Source: Paulownia fortunei (taxonomy: Eukaryota > Streptophyta > Magnoliopsida > Lamiales > Paulowniaceae). From it: a stretch of DNA of 64,000 nucleotides. The position numbers were made by a program, and so were the translations under genes. Position 1 is the first letter of the stretch; every line of letters starts with the position of its first letter. A model generated the notes under the pieces. That model saw nothing but the letters and a program-made list of their open reading frames with translations, ran no database searches and was not told the DNA's origin. Shown one piece after another: positions 1 to 9,775 of this stretch. Location of the stretch: assembly GCA_019321725.1 (NCBI GenBank), contig CM033109.1, forward strand, positions 7,595,993 to 7,659,992, written 5' to 3'.

Positions 1-35
1 CAAAATATACACTTATCAAATTTCCCCACATTTAA
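1..35 (-). other. 3' LTR start and polypurine tract of left gypsy element
   Basis: On the minus strand a purine-rich run (AAATGTGGGGAAATT, 19-35) is followed at 18 by TGATAAGTGTATATTTTG. The same junction occurs on the plus strand at 63346-63375. Plus-strand DNA synthesis in Ty3 elements is primed just before the 3' LTR, and TG is the usual LTR start. Only the first 18 bases of this LTR are inside the window. Confidence 0.85.
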
Positions 36-1743
36 CCCTTGCTTGTTCTCGAGCAAGCCTAAAACAAACCTAAACTAATCCACTTCCATAGAAAATCACG
101 ATTGCATTTAGCATATGCAAAAGCCTTTAAACCCCTAGGTGCCCATAGAGGACGAGTTATAGTCTCGTGAGGATTTTCAACAGTGATACCCACAAACACT
201 TATAAAAACTATCTTCCAGCTATTATTCTTATGAAGCAACAAAATAATATGAAAATGAAATCAAACAAGTGTTGAATTTAACTTTTAGTCATTCAAAAAT
301 CAATATATTTCCACTGTAAGCATACTCAAGTGTGTGTGTGGATAGTTAATGTCAATAGTGACGAAACTATGCATGTTTCAAATAAGTAAATTCTCATAAA
401 ACCTTACAAAAACCATCATCCAATCTCTAATAGAAAAGTTAAACATCATAGGCTCTTCCTTTGGTGCAAATCTCCACTACACTGAAAGCACTACACGAAA
501 TCAAAAGGTTTTCAACAAAGGTTGTAATGGGGCCAAATGGTAGTGATATAGCTAAAAAATAAAAAGATAGAATGCAACAAAGGTTCTAAAAATTTCATGG
601 AATTAGAGACATAATTTATCGATAAAGAATTCTCAAACTCCACAAATTTCAACACTAAGCTCTATTATTATTGAACTTGCAACATCTCATTTTGCAATTT
701 TTTTCTATTTTTCTATTATTTTTTTATTTTTTTATTTTTTTTAAAGAGAAACTCCCATATACTTATCTTCTATTCCAACCAAAATTTCTTTTGTAAGTTC
801 ACGCTATCAATGGAATGTCTCTTAAACTCCAATTATTTTTAGAACAAGGGTTGGATAATAGTGTATTTATGCTAGGTAAAAAGATATGGTTACAAAAAAA
901 ATATTTATTTATTGAAAGACTCAAAGTGGTTTCACTAGGGGGATGTTCTCTTGAAACATCACATGAGCAATAAGCTGATTTGATAATAGTGCCAGAAAGC
1001 GTAATGCTTTAATTATTTTTCTGGTGGTGCACTATCAGTCATTCGCCTCGATAGACCAAAAGTAAAAGTTATAATACTCAACCCCTATATGTTGAAAATC
1101 TAAGTGATGATTAGAGTAAGAGCATAAAAACTTTCTATTTTAACATGATTGTTTTCATGCTTAATAACATAACTATTTGTGCAAAAATAAATTTGAGTAT
1201 AATTATCGCAAAAATATATTAACCAAATAACAACATCAAAGTCCAAAACAGCACCCATAATCAATCAAATCATATTATTCATGTTTAATTTTAATCATTG
1301 AAGTTGGAAAAACTTCCACGACTAAAAAAAAAATAAAAATAATTGGTAATTCACAAACATTTGTTAAAAAGTTCACAAACTTGCCATGTTATGTAAAAAT
1401 ACGGATGCGTCTCAAGAGTGTTATAATTACCCTTTACTCAGCCACCATTTTTCATGTTTTCAATGGACCCATCAGAAAACACGCTTGATTTTTTTTTTGA
1501 AATAAAATACTAGGAAAACACACATTGAACACATAAGTCATGATATCAACTATCCCTCCCCCAACCTAATTGATACATTATCCCCAATGTCAAAAATAGA
1601 TAGGAAAGTAGAGTTTGAAAGATATCATCTGAAGTTTGGCTAAAAAAAATAAAGCTGAAACAAAAAAAACACACACACACACTATTAGATGAAACCATTA
1701 ACAATAAGTATCACAGACTGAGAGTCAAATTCAATTTGCATTT
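36..1743 (-). other. 3' untranslated region of left gypsy element
   Basis: This stretch has no credible coding frame. It aligns in inverted orientation with 61690-63345 along most of its length, so it is element-derived and not host intergenic DNA. It contains an A/T homopolymer-rich patch (700-745) and a short CA repeat near 1668-1682. The long untranslated tail between cargo and polypurine tract is typical of Tat-type elements. Confidence 0.7.
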
Positions 1744-2363
1744 TCAACCATTGTTCTTGTTGGAGCAATCCATATTGGCCAAGGTTGGATCAGGTTCTGG
1801 AACATATGTTAGAAGTTGATCAATCAGCTGGTCAGGTGTTGGAGCAGAAATGAGGATTCTTCTTGCAGACGTTGAAATAAAACTTTTTTTCACAACATGA
1901 TCTACAAAAGATAGTAAATCATCATAAAAACCATTAATATTAAGAATACCTATAGATTTTTGATGAATGTTGAGTTGTGCCTAAGAGACAATTTGAAATA
2001 ATTCCTCCAGTATACAAAAATCGTTAGGTAGAATGATGAATGTATTCGTATTGTTTAACATGTTAGGTATTCTGTCCTGAATATGTGACAATTTTAGCTC
2101 ATCTCTAATGGTTATACATGTGATATTCTGTACTGTTAAAGATTTTGGGATAACTGCCAGAACTTTGACTCTTTCTACATAAGCAGAAATAGCAACACTC
2201 CCTATTAACCCCAAATTGCCTCCCCCATATACTAAATGAATTTTTCTTTCTCCTAAAGTTCTACCAAGGTTATTCGCTGCCCTATAAACTCACTATTTTT
2301 TCCTAGATTGGATCCACAAAAAACACAAATGCAATTGAATTTACGAGTTGAGGAAAACTTTTA
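1744..2363 (-). pseudogene. LOG-like (cytokinin riboside 5'-monophosphate phosphoribohydrolase) retro-copy, left
   Basis: LOG enzymes release free cytokinin bases from nucleotide precursors in the cytosol. The minus strand shows the family's landmarks in order: an N-terminal CVFCGS-type motif, LVYGGGNLGLIG, VLAVIPKSL, an SHIQDR stretch matching the region before the active site, LEELF, AQLNIHQK, a GILNING-FYDDLLSF segment, and the C-terminal FISTSARRILISAPTP. The frame ends at a natural-looking stop (1744-1746). The nucleotide-binding PGGxGT motif reads PNDFCI, so key glycines are missing. Breaks are one frameshift near 2275 and a TAG replacing the Trp codon at 1980-1982. The usual multi-exon LOG gene is present here as one uninterrupted block, suggesting passage through RNA. 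It keeps a better C-terminus and N-terminus than the right-hand copy at 61088. Confidence 0.85.
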
Positions 2364-2523
2364 TTTTTTTAATTTTTTTTCTTTTTGAAAATAAGTTCTG
2401 CAAAAATAGAGTGAGTACGGTGATATTTATTGAGGTGTGAACAGGAAATGCATTTATTGCATGTATTTTCCTTTTGTTAAAAAGGTTGAAAATAAGGACA
2501 CACAAAATTTAAAAATTACCTAC

Positions 2524-3215
2524 TTACACGTGAATGTACATGTAGTTGTGATTGTGGCTCACATCTTCCTCTGGTTTTACATCCAGTAACGGCTTAAACG
2601 CCCTTTGTGAGCCGAGGATATGCTTTCCATCCAGTTTTTTTTATAAACAGGCAAACAGGGTCTTTTAATGTCAGATTCTCAAAAACTATAAAGTTCATAT
2701 TCATTTCGAAAATGATCCCATAAATCAAGAATTGCACGTTGTATCAATCCACATGAATGCATCTCAAAAGTTAATATAATATGATTTAAAAACTTCTTAC
2801 TCAATCCATCCATAATGAATTTAAATTTATCTTCTCGATTTTTAGAGACCATTCCTAAAGAACGATACTTTGTGTTGCAAGTCCATCTAGCACAATTGTG
2901 ACAAACTTTTATTTTTTTCGCCCTTCATTTTTTTGAATATGTGCTTTTACCAAAACCAAAAATGTGTCTAGTAAGCAAATCTGGAAACTCATGTGAAAAC
3001 TCATCTGCTCTTACGTTTACTTCAATTATCCATCGTATGTCCTCCGGGATGCCTTTGTGCATAAGTATCCTCAATCTTTCAATCCTGATTTTATAAATTT
3101 TCAAAATTGTATTTTTAGGAAGAAAAAAAAATTGCTTCTTGAGAGTTAGAAAAATGTCACCCATTTTGAAAAGAACAAGAAAAGAGAATGAGAAAAGCAA
3201 AGAAAATTTGTACAA
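2524..3215 (-). pseudogene. Accessory ORF of the LOG-bearing gypsy element, left copy
   Basis: I do not recognise this family. A likely start is the ATG at 3164-3162 (MGDIFLTL), preceded by a pyrimidine-rich leader. Visible stretches are HKGIPEDIRWIIEVNVRADE, LLTRHIFGFGKSTY, a CHNCARWTCN cysteine cluster, FIMDGLSKKFLNHIILTFE and CGLIQRAILDLWDHFRNEYE. The last part (ENLTLKDP ... HNYMYIHV) ends at a stop (2524-2526) that the right copy shares at 60943-60945. Both copies therefore preserve the remnants of one coding sequence of roughly 190-210 residues. One stop and one or two frameshifts break it. It sits directly upstream of the LOG-like gene on the same strand. A retroelement accessory gene or a second captured host gene are both possible. 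Confidence 0.6.
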
Positions 3216-3389
3216 AGATTTTAGTTGTTTGGGAAACTGACAAGTCCGACTTTAATAGTAATGGAGTACTGTTATCCGCCACTTAACCGAGAAAAGAAAA
3301 TAAATTAAAAAAAAACTTTTAAAATAAATAAAGTTAGAGAAAATGAGTATATACAACACTAATCATAACAAGGGTTAGAAAGAAAAAGA

Positions 3390-4590
3390 ATTTCCTTTTG
3401 TGAAAATTGATTTTTTAAAAATAGTTTAACTCTTTATCCATTTACTTTGAATATATTACCATTTCTAGGATTTTCAATGTCAATCGCCCCATAAGAATAT
3501 ATTTTTTTTACAACAAAAAGACCACTCTACCTTGATATCAATTTTCTAGGAAACAAATGCAATCGAAAGTTATAAAACAAAACCTTTTGACCAACCTCAA
3601 ATATTTTTTTTGAAATTTTATTATCATGAAAATCTTTGATTCTTGCTTTATAAATTTTAGAATTCTCATATGCATCATTTCTCAGTTCTCGAAGTTCATT
3701 AATTTACAATTTACGTAATTTTGAAGCTTCATCAAGGTTGAAGTTAAACATTTTGATTGCCCAATAATCTTTATGTTCAAGTTCAATAGGTAAATGACAA
3801 GGTTTTCCATAAACTATTCTATAAGGAGACATGCCTAATGATGTTTTGAAAGCAGTTCTACATGCCCAAAATGTATCGATAAGTCTAAGAGACCAATCTT
3901 TACGATTTGGGTTAACTGTTTTCTCCAAAATTTATTTTATCTGCCTATTTGCAAGTTCAACTTATCCATTTATCTGAGGGTGATAAGGGGTTGTAACTTT
4001 ATGTATGATTTCATATTTCCTCATCAAAGTTCTAAAAACTTTGTTACAAAAATATTTTCCCCCATCACTAATAATAGATCGAGAAATTCCAAATCGACTT
4101 AAAATATTTTCTTTCAAAAATTTTATCACTATTTTGTGATGATTGTTTTGAGAAGGAATTGTCTCGATCTATTTTGAAACATAATCTATGGCAACCAATA
4201 TGTAAAGAAAACTAAATAATAAAGAAAATGGTCCCATAAAATCAATACCACAACAGTAAAAAATTTCAATCAATAGGATATGGTGTAGGGGTATCATATC
4301 TCGCTTTGAAAGGGACCCTCAATTTTGACAATTTTTACAACTTTTGCAGAAAGTGTAAATGTCTTTGAAAATAGTTGGCCAATAAAATCCACATTACAAG
4401 ATTCTTGCAGTAATTTTCTTTACTGAAAAATGACTACCACAAATTTCTAAATGACAAAATTTAACAATATTACCTATCTTATTGTCAGGCACGCATCTTC
4501 AAAAGATTTGATCCGGACAACAATTGAATAGGTAAGGATCATCCCAATAAATTTTTTTTACTTCAGTCAAAAACTTCTTTTTATCTTCAG
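3390..4590 (-). pseudogene. Ty3/gypsy integrase fragment
   Basis: Integrase inserts element cDNA into the genome. Minus-strand translation shows the N-terminal zinc-binding region (CHLEICGSHF then CKSCKNC), the catalytic core with GIDFMGPF and ISDGGKYFC supplying the two aspartates, a TPYHPQ segment with the conserved glutamate after it, and the long C-terminal part ([48 protein letters not shown]). Several stops interrupt the frame, including one just before the catalytic Glu and one after it. The text is that of the non-chromovirus gypsy lineage. Reverse transcriptase and RNase H would lie to the right but are replaced by unrelated DNA at about 4598. Confidence 0.9.
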
Positions 4591-4609
4591 AGTTCCAATG
4601 TGATGGCAT

Positions 4610-4870
4610 CCTTCATGTTACAAGAAAACCTCCCTCTATGTTACAATACCCAAACTGAAAGCAATCACCTCTCCCGACAGCATGGCATGATGTCCCTTCT
4701 TGAACAACTCCCACAATTACGAGTTCATCAACAAGTATCCACTAGCCAAGCGCCTACTTTCGTACCAATTGGAATAGAGAATCAGGTATAAAGCTAGTGC
4801 AATTCTGTACGCCATGTGGCTAATTCGTTTCTTGCATTCTTATTACAAGGCCTGGTGCAGAAGTAGTTGC
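4610..4870 (+). pseudogene. ZF-HD linker fragment (unit 1, forward)
   Basis: This matches the part of the 6710 copy that follows its zinc finger: a YYNTQT-like segment, then glutamine- and proline-rich sequence ending in an APTFVPIGIENQV-like tail. The finger itself is missing because the unit is truncated at the junction with the gypsy integrase. An intron-like GT...AG segment (after GAGAATCAG near 4787, to TTATTACAA near 4850) is present, but its acceptor is altered compared with the other copies. Confidence 0.5.
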
Positions 4871-4984
4871 ATGGCCAGCAGATGTTTATTGGTGAACCTG
4901 TTCCTTTGTGAGTGGAACATGAATTATAGGGCTTAGTACGGAAGTAGGTGCATGGCTCATAGATATTTGTTGATGAACTTGCGG

Positions 4985-5306
4985 TTATGGGAGTGGAGTT
5001 GGAAGGGTCATCATGCCATGTTGCCGCAAGAGGTGGTTGCTTTTAGTTTGAGTATTGTAATATAAAGATAGGTCCCCCTCTAAAGTTTTGGTTGCAGCGG
5101 CATGCAACACACACCATGGCCTCGATTGTTCCATTCGGGCTACTGGCCTCAAAATGACCACAACCATCTAGGACGTAGCCCCTAGTTTCAGCTGCATAGT
5201 AGTGCAGACACTCTTTATACACACAAAGGATTTTAGGTGGGCATCTCAAAAACAAGAAAAATGATAATAGAAGTAGGTTTGGTGGTGGCAGATTGATAGG
5301 AACCAC
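4985..5306 (-). pseudogene. ZF-HD zinc finger fragment (unit 1, reverse)
   Basis: ZF-HD proteins are plant transcription factors that dimerise through an N-terminal zinc finger. Minus-strand translation gives VYKECLHYYAAETRGYVLDG followed by CGHFEASSPNGT and VCVACRCNQNF. Spacing of Cys, Gly and the DGCG core agrees position by position with the family consensus YRECLKNHAA...DGCGEF...CAACGCHRNF. The two consensus His residues near the C-terminal end are Asn and Arg. The frame shifts after the finger into a YYNTQTK/MMTLPTPLP-type linker. It lies inverted relative to the forward fragment at 4610, forming a foldback. No start codon with a host-like upstream exon is evident. Confidence 0.8.
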
Positions 5307-5527
5307 AAAGTGGTTTATATTAACAAGCCAAATATCTAATTACTACAAGATACGAATCAGCCACAAAGTGTACCGAACTGCTTTAGTCTTGTACCTGATT
5401 CTCCATTTCAATTTTGGTAGTGCCTGTTTACGAAGCTAAGGGATGCCAAATAATGGGGACTGAGGTACGTATCTGTAGAAAAAAGATAACATGAAAATAA
5501 AGTAAAAGAATAATTTCTATTGCAGAA

Positions 5528-5665
5528 AACAATAATTGGAAGATGTTCCGTGAGTATTCTAAAGAAGAAGTTATGCATATATATTCAGATATTGGGATTG
5601 CAAAGACTGACAAAAAGAGATGGTCAATGTTCATAGATGGTCATAAATTTAATACTATATCTTAT
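5528..5665 (+). other. Possible homeodomain helix-3 remnant (unit 1)
   Basis: After an intron-acceptor-like TTTCTATTGCAG (5516-5527), the plus strand encodes EEVMHIYSDIGIAKTDKKRW. In ZF-HD homeodomains the corresponding region reads EEV..FC.EIGV.....K.W, with the tryptophan at the same spacing from IG[IV]. The similarity is short and the following residues diverge, so this is a suggestion. The same exon-like piece recurs at 7966 and 36361. Confidence 0.35.
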
Positions 5666-6540
5666 TCTAGTAATAGCTTTCAACTTGTGAATCTTTCACC
5701 ATACATTTATAAAACAGTTACTTAAATTTGAATCTATAGTATGGTTTGAAATTCAAAACTGAACTTTGGCTGTATTTCCGTTTGAACCTACATGGAAAAT
5801 ATATAAAGTGGATACATTACGAGTTGAATGACTGGTAATTATAAATATTGAATGACACAGTTATTTTTAAAATCGGATCTTTTGCATTTTATATTTCAAA
5901 TGTTGTTAAGTATATCTCAAATAAATCAAACTTTTAAAAACTAGTTTAATGACAAAGGTTTTCTCGGTGGTTCGCGTTATACATCTTAATTGACCATTAT
6001 ATAATGATAGAAAAAATGTTGACCACTGCAAAAAGGAAAGAAGAAACAAGTGAATCAACCTTAAATTTGAAAATCTAAGGTAACGATTTATATAACATTT
6101 AATTTGACTCAATCCTTTTTAACCGAGTAAAGAAAATAATATACCAAAAATTGAAAATAACATAAATTAAATTGTATGTCATAGATTTAAAAACATTATT
6201 ATGAAAGTATTATATATCTTCTTTTGATAAAAATATACTCCTTAATTGTCATGCAATGGTTATAATTGGATATAATTGCATTTAAACTCAACTTATGCGC
6301 CAAATATATGAAAAGAATGACGTAAATTAATTTTTATTTTGTTGATAAAAAAAATCTTGAAAAAAATTAATTATTAAGTACATCATTGGTAATTTATCGA
6401 TCAAAAAACAACAACTGCCCTTTTAGTCTAAATTGCTAATTATCAGTATTGTGATTCTAAGCCTACATATAAAAATATGTACATACACATTTAAATAATC
6501 AAAGATTGTAACATGTAAGGATCTTATTTATGAAAAAAAA
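5666..6540. other. AT-rich spacer of the ZF-HD unit
   Basis: No coding frame, RNA gene or terminal repeat is evident. The stretch is matched by about 8100-8960 with small indels, so it travels with the ZF-HD unit. Confidence 0.6.
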
Positions 6541-6709
6541 GAAGTATGGACATGATATTAATTACATACTAGAATTGCATTTTTAACACTTTATCTTGAC
6601 AGCATTTCAATAATTAGATGTTTGGCTTGTCAATATAAACAACTTAGTGGTTCATTTCAATCCACCACCACTAAAACATACTTCTGTTATTATCTTTCTT
6701 CCATTTTAG

Positions 6710-7115
6710 ATGGCCACCGGAGGTACAAAGGTTGAAATCCTTTGTATGTACAAAGGGTGCCAGCACTACCATGCAACAAAAATTAGGGGCTACGTCCTGG
6801 ATGGCTGTGGTCAATTTGAGGCGAGTGGCCTAAATGGAACCACCAAGGCTATGGTGTATGCTGCATGCCACTTTTGTCGAAACTTTAGAGGTGGACCTCC
6901 CTCTATATTACAATACCCAAACAAAAAACAATCACCTCTCCCGACAACATGGCATGATGTCCCTTATTGCACAACTCCCACAATTCCGAGTTCATCAACA
7001 AATATCCACTAGCCAAGCGCCTACTTTCGCACCAATCGGAATAGAGAATCAGGTATAAAGCTAGTGCAATTCTGTACGCCATGTGGCTAATTTATTTCTT
7101 GCCTTTTTATTACAG
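6710..7115 (+). pseudogene. ZF-HD / mini-zinc-finger-like fragment, best preserved copy
   Basis: An open frame of 100 residues starts at an ATG at 6710 (MATGGTKVEILCMYKGC). Residues about 12-60 follow the ZF-HD dimerisation consensus with no gaps: YKGC, HAT, GYVLDGCGQFEASG, GT, AACHFCRNFR. One Cys of the CAAC pair is Tyr, and the final His-x-x-Phe-His is altered to Cys/Arg, so zinc binding is doubtful. After the finger the better match lies in another frame (YYNTQTK, MMSL), implying a frameshift. The 100-residue length resembles mini zinc finger proteins, which lack a homeodomain and act as competitors of ZF-HD factors. An intron-like segment (GT near 7054, AG near 7113) follows. A TATA-like CAATATAAAC lies about 75 bp upstream. 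Confidence 0.75.
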
Positions 7116-7251
7116 GGCCTGTTGCAGAAGTAGTTGCATGGCTAGCAGATGTTTATTGGTGAACCTATGCCTTTGCGAGTGGAACACGAATTATAGGGCT
7201 TAGTACGGAAGTAGGTGCATGGCTCGTAGATATTTGTTGATGAACTTGCGG

Positions 7252-7573
7252 TTATGGGAGTGGAGTTGGAAGGGTCATCATGCCATGTTGTCGCGAGAGG
7301 TGGTTGTTTTTAGTTTGAGTATTGTAATATAAAGATAGGTCCCCCTCTAAAGTTCTGGTTGCAGCGGCATGCAACACGCACAATGGCCTCGGTTGTTCCA
7401 TTCGGGCCACTGGCCTCAAAATGACCACAACCATCCAGGACGTAGCCCCTAGTTTCAGCTGCATAGTAGTGCAGACACTCTTTATACACACAAAGGATTT
7501 TAGGTGGGCATCTCAAATACAAGAAAAATGATAATAGAAGTAGGTTTGGTGGCGGCAGATTGATAGGAACCAC
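7252..7573 (-). pseudogene. ZF-HD zinc finger fragment (unit 2, reverse)
   Basis: This is the partner of the 4985-5306 fragment. It reads VYKECLHYYAAETRGYVLDG, CGHFEASGPNGTTEA, then VACRCNQNF. It differs by a Cys-to-Arg change in the third zinc-ligand position. It is the right arm of the foldback whose left arm is the 6710 copy. The upstream sequence on the minus strand (7575-7710) mirrors the flank of the 6710 copy, so the whole promoter-plus-finger block was inverted. Confidence 0.8.
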
Positions 7574-7965
7574 AAAGTGGTTTATATTAGCAAGCCAAAT
7601 ATCTAATTACTACAAGATTGTCAAGCTAAAGTGTTAAAAACACAATTCTAGTATGCGACTAGTATCACCTCCAGACTTCTTTTTCCATAAATTAGATCCA
7701 CTCCCATAGTCGTAGGTTCATCAACAAACATCTGCTAGCCATGCAACTACTTCTACACCAGCCCCTGCAATAGGAAGGCAATAAACGAATCAGCCACAAA
7801 GCGTACCGAACTGCTCTAGCTTTGTACCTAATTCTCCATTTCGATTTTGGCAGTGCCTGTTTACGAAGCTAAGGATGGCAAATAATGGGGACTGAGGTAC
7901 GTATGTGTAGAAAAAAGATAACATGAAAATAAAGTAAAAGAATAATTTCTATTGCAGAAAGCAAT

Positions 7966-8100
7966 AATTGGAAGATGTTCCATGAGTATTCTAAAGAAGA
8001 AGTTATGCATACATATTCAGATATTGGGATTACAAAGACTAACAAAAAGAGATGGTCAATGTTCATAGATGATCATAAAATTAATACTATTTCTTATTCT
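7966..8100 (+). other. Possible homeodomain helix-3 remnant (unit 2)
   Basis: This second copy of the 5528 piece reads EEVMHTYSDIGITKTNKKRW. It keeps the Ile-Gly-Ile...Lys-x-Trp spacing of a homeodomain recognition helix. No wider homeodomain context is visible. Whether the first two helices lie in the preceding exon-like segment (7850-7895) could not be established. Confidence 0.3.
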
Positions 8101-9095
8101 AGTAATAGCTTTCAACTTGTGAATCTTTCACCATAAATCTATAAAACAGTTACTTAAATTTGAATCTATAGTATGGTTTGAAATTCAAAACTAAACTTTG
8201 GTTGTATTTCCGTTTGAACCTATATGGAAAATATAAAGTGGATATATTACGAGTTGAATGACTGGTAATTATAAATATTGAATGACATAGTTATTTTTAA
8301 AATCGGATCTTTTGCATTTTATATTTCAAATGTTGTCAAGTATATCTCAAATAAATCAAACTCTTAAAAACTAGTTTAATGACAAAGGTTTTTTTGGTGG
8401 TTCGCGTTATACATCTTAATTTACCATCATAAAATGATAGAAAAAATGTTGACCACTGCGAAAAGGAAATAAGGAACAAGTGAATCAACCTTAAATTTGA
8501 AAATCTAAGGTATCGATTTATATAACATTTAATTTGACTCAATCCTTTTTAACTGAGTAAAGAAAATAATATACCAAAAATTGAAAATAACATAAATTAA
8601 ATTGTATGTCAGTATTATATGTCTTCTTTTGATAAAAATCATACTCCTTAATTGTCATGCAATGGTTATAATTGGATATAATTGCATTTAGACTCAACTT
8701 ATGCGCCAAATATATGAAAAGAATGACATAAATTAAATTTTATTTTGGTTGATAAAAAAAATCTTGAAAAAAATTAATTATTAAGTACATCATTGGTAAT
8801 TTATCGATCCAAAAACAACAACTGCCCTTTTAGTCTAAATTGCTAATTATCAGTATTGTGATTCTAAGCCTACATATAAAAATATGAACATACACATTTA
8901 AATAATCAAAGATTGTAACATGAAGGGATCTTATTTATGTAAAAAAAGAAGTATGGACATGATATTAGTTACATACTAGAATTACATTTTTAACACTTTA
9001 TCTTGACAACCTTTCAGTAATTAGATGTTTGGCTTGTCAATATAAACCACTCAGTGGTTCATTTCAATCCACCACCACTAAAACATACTTCTGTT

Positions 9096-9775
9096 ATACT
9101 TCCGCTTTGCTTCCTTATTTTTTCCTTCTCTTGGGAACACCTTAGGGAGCTTAAGATAGATATTTGAAAGGTGAGAAACTTTAGAAAAGGGTTTTGGTCG
9201 TGTCTCATACTTGGGAATGAAGAGAAGCTTGAGGTGGTAATGTGAGGTACTTAAGCATGAGGTGACAAAAAATCTAAGTGTTGTCTTGTGGTTAAAATCT
9301 GATTTTATACTAACCCTTGCAAGCCCAAATCATTGCTCTCCACATTTATTCATCTATTTATAACCAATTTTATCTTCCATAAGGTCCCATAAATAATTGC
9401 TATACTAATTTTCTACCCTTCATTCAATTTCTAACTCGATTGACACTTGATCTATGCATGATGATCAAAATTGAAATTTGTTCCTCTTATGCACATATGA
9501 ACCTTATAGTACCACATTTCAATCTTGATACATCATGTCTAATATCCCAAGTATTCAATTTACCAATATACTTTTGAAATATCTTGATCAAATCAAATCA
9601 ACATATAGCTTACTAGTAACACTTTTAACACTTTCAAAACTATAGTGTAACACTTTTAACACTTCTAAAACTATAGCATATGACCTATGAGTATCCAAAA
9701 TAATGATCAACCTAAATTTTCTTCATATCGCAGTGTTAATTAGACTACTTAGGTTAGGAAAATTCAACAACTAAC
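9096..9775 (-). repeat. Fragment of a long LTR (5' part), same family as 42022-45081
   Basis: The minus strand aligns with about 42050-42800 of the intact solo LTR: the CTTTGCTTCCTT run, CACCTCAAGCTT, ACGACCAAAA, and the block around TAGAAGTGTTA. It joins the ZF-HD unit directly at 9095/9096. No coding content is present. Confidence 0.65.

Larger units (their letters stand above)
1..4598 (-). mobile_element. Ty3/gypsy (Tat/Athila-type) retrotransposon, 3' half
   Basis: Reading the minus strand from right to left gives integrase, accessory ORF, LOG-like gene, long untranslated region, polypurine tract and the first bases of the 3' LTR. The segment from about 1 to 3330 is the inverted counterpart of 60500-63375, so both belong to one family. 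The 5' LTR, gag, protease and reverse transcriptase are absent. Sequence homology stops abruptly near 4598, where the ZF-HD repeat begins, so the element is truncated there. Lineage follows from the integrase text and from the accessory genes lying between pol and the polypurine tract, a position where Athila-type elements carry extra ORFs. All frames are interrupted, so the copy cannot encode its own mobility. Confidence 0.85.
6500..7712. repeat. Imperfect foldback (inverted repeat) built from ZF-HD gene sequence
   Basis: The left arm (about 6505-7060, plus) and right arm (about 7250-7710, minus) are inverted copies. They share the flank GGATCTTATTTATG, an ACTAGAATTG..TTTTAACACT stretch, TTTGGCTTG with a nearby AATATAAAC, and the zinc-finger coding region. 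The loop (about 7060-7250) contains the downstream part of the copied gene. Each arm is therefore upstream sequence plus the ZF-HD coding start, in opposite directions. Transcription across it would give a hairpin RNA. Confidence 0.75.
4599..9095. repeat. Tandem duplication of a ZF-HD-bearing unit (about 2.3-2.4 kb each)
   Basis: Unit 1 (about 4610-6690) and unit 2 (about 6885-9095) align in direct orientation with an offset of 2.27 kb at the left and about 2.4 kb further right. Unit 2 contains an extra block of about 168 bp (7617-7784). Each unit has a short forward ZF-HD fragment, an inverted ZF-HD fragment, and about 1.3 kb of AT-rich sequence with a possible homeodomain remnant. After unit 1 comes a fuller forward ZF-HD copy (6710). 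A third, truncated copy lies at 35691-36471. Divergence between units is modest, so the duplication is fairly recent compared with the surrounding retroelements. The DNA between the inserts shows no transposase. Confidence 0.85.
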
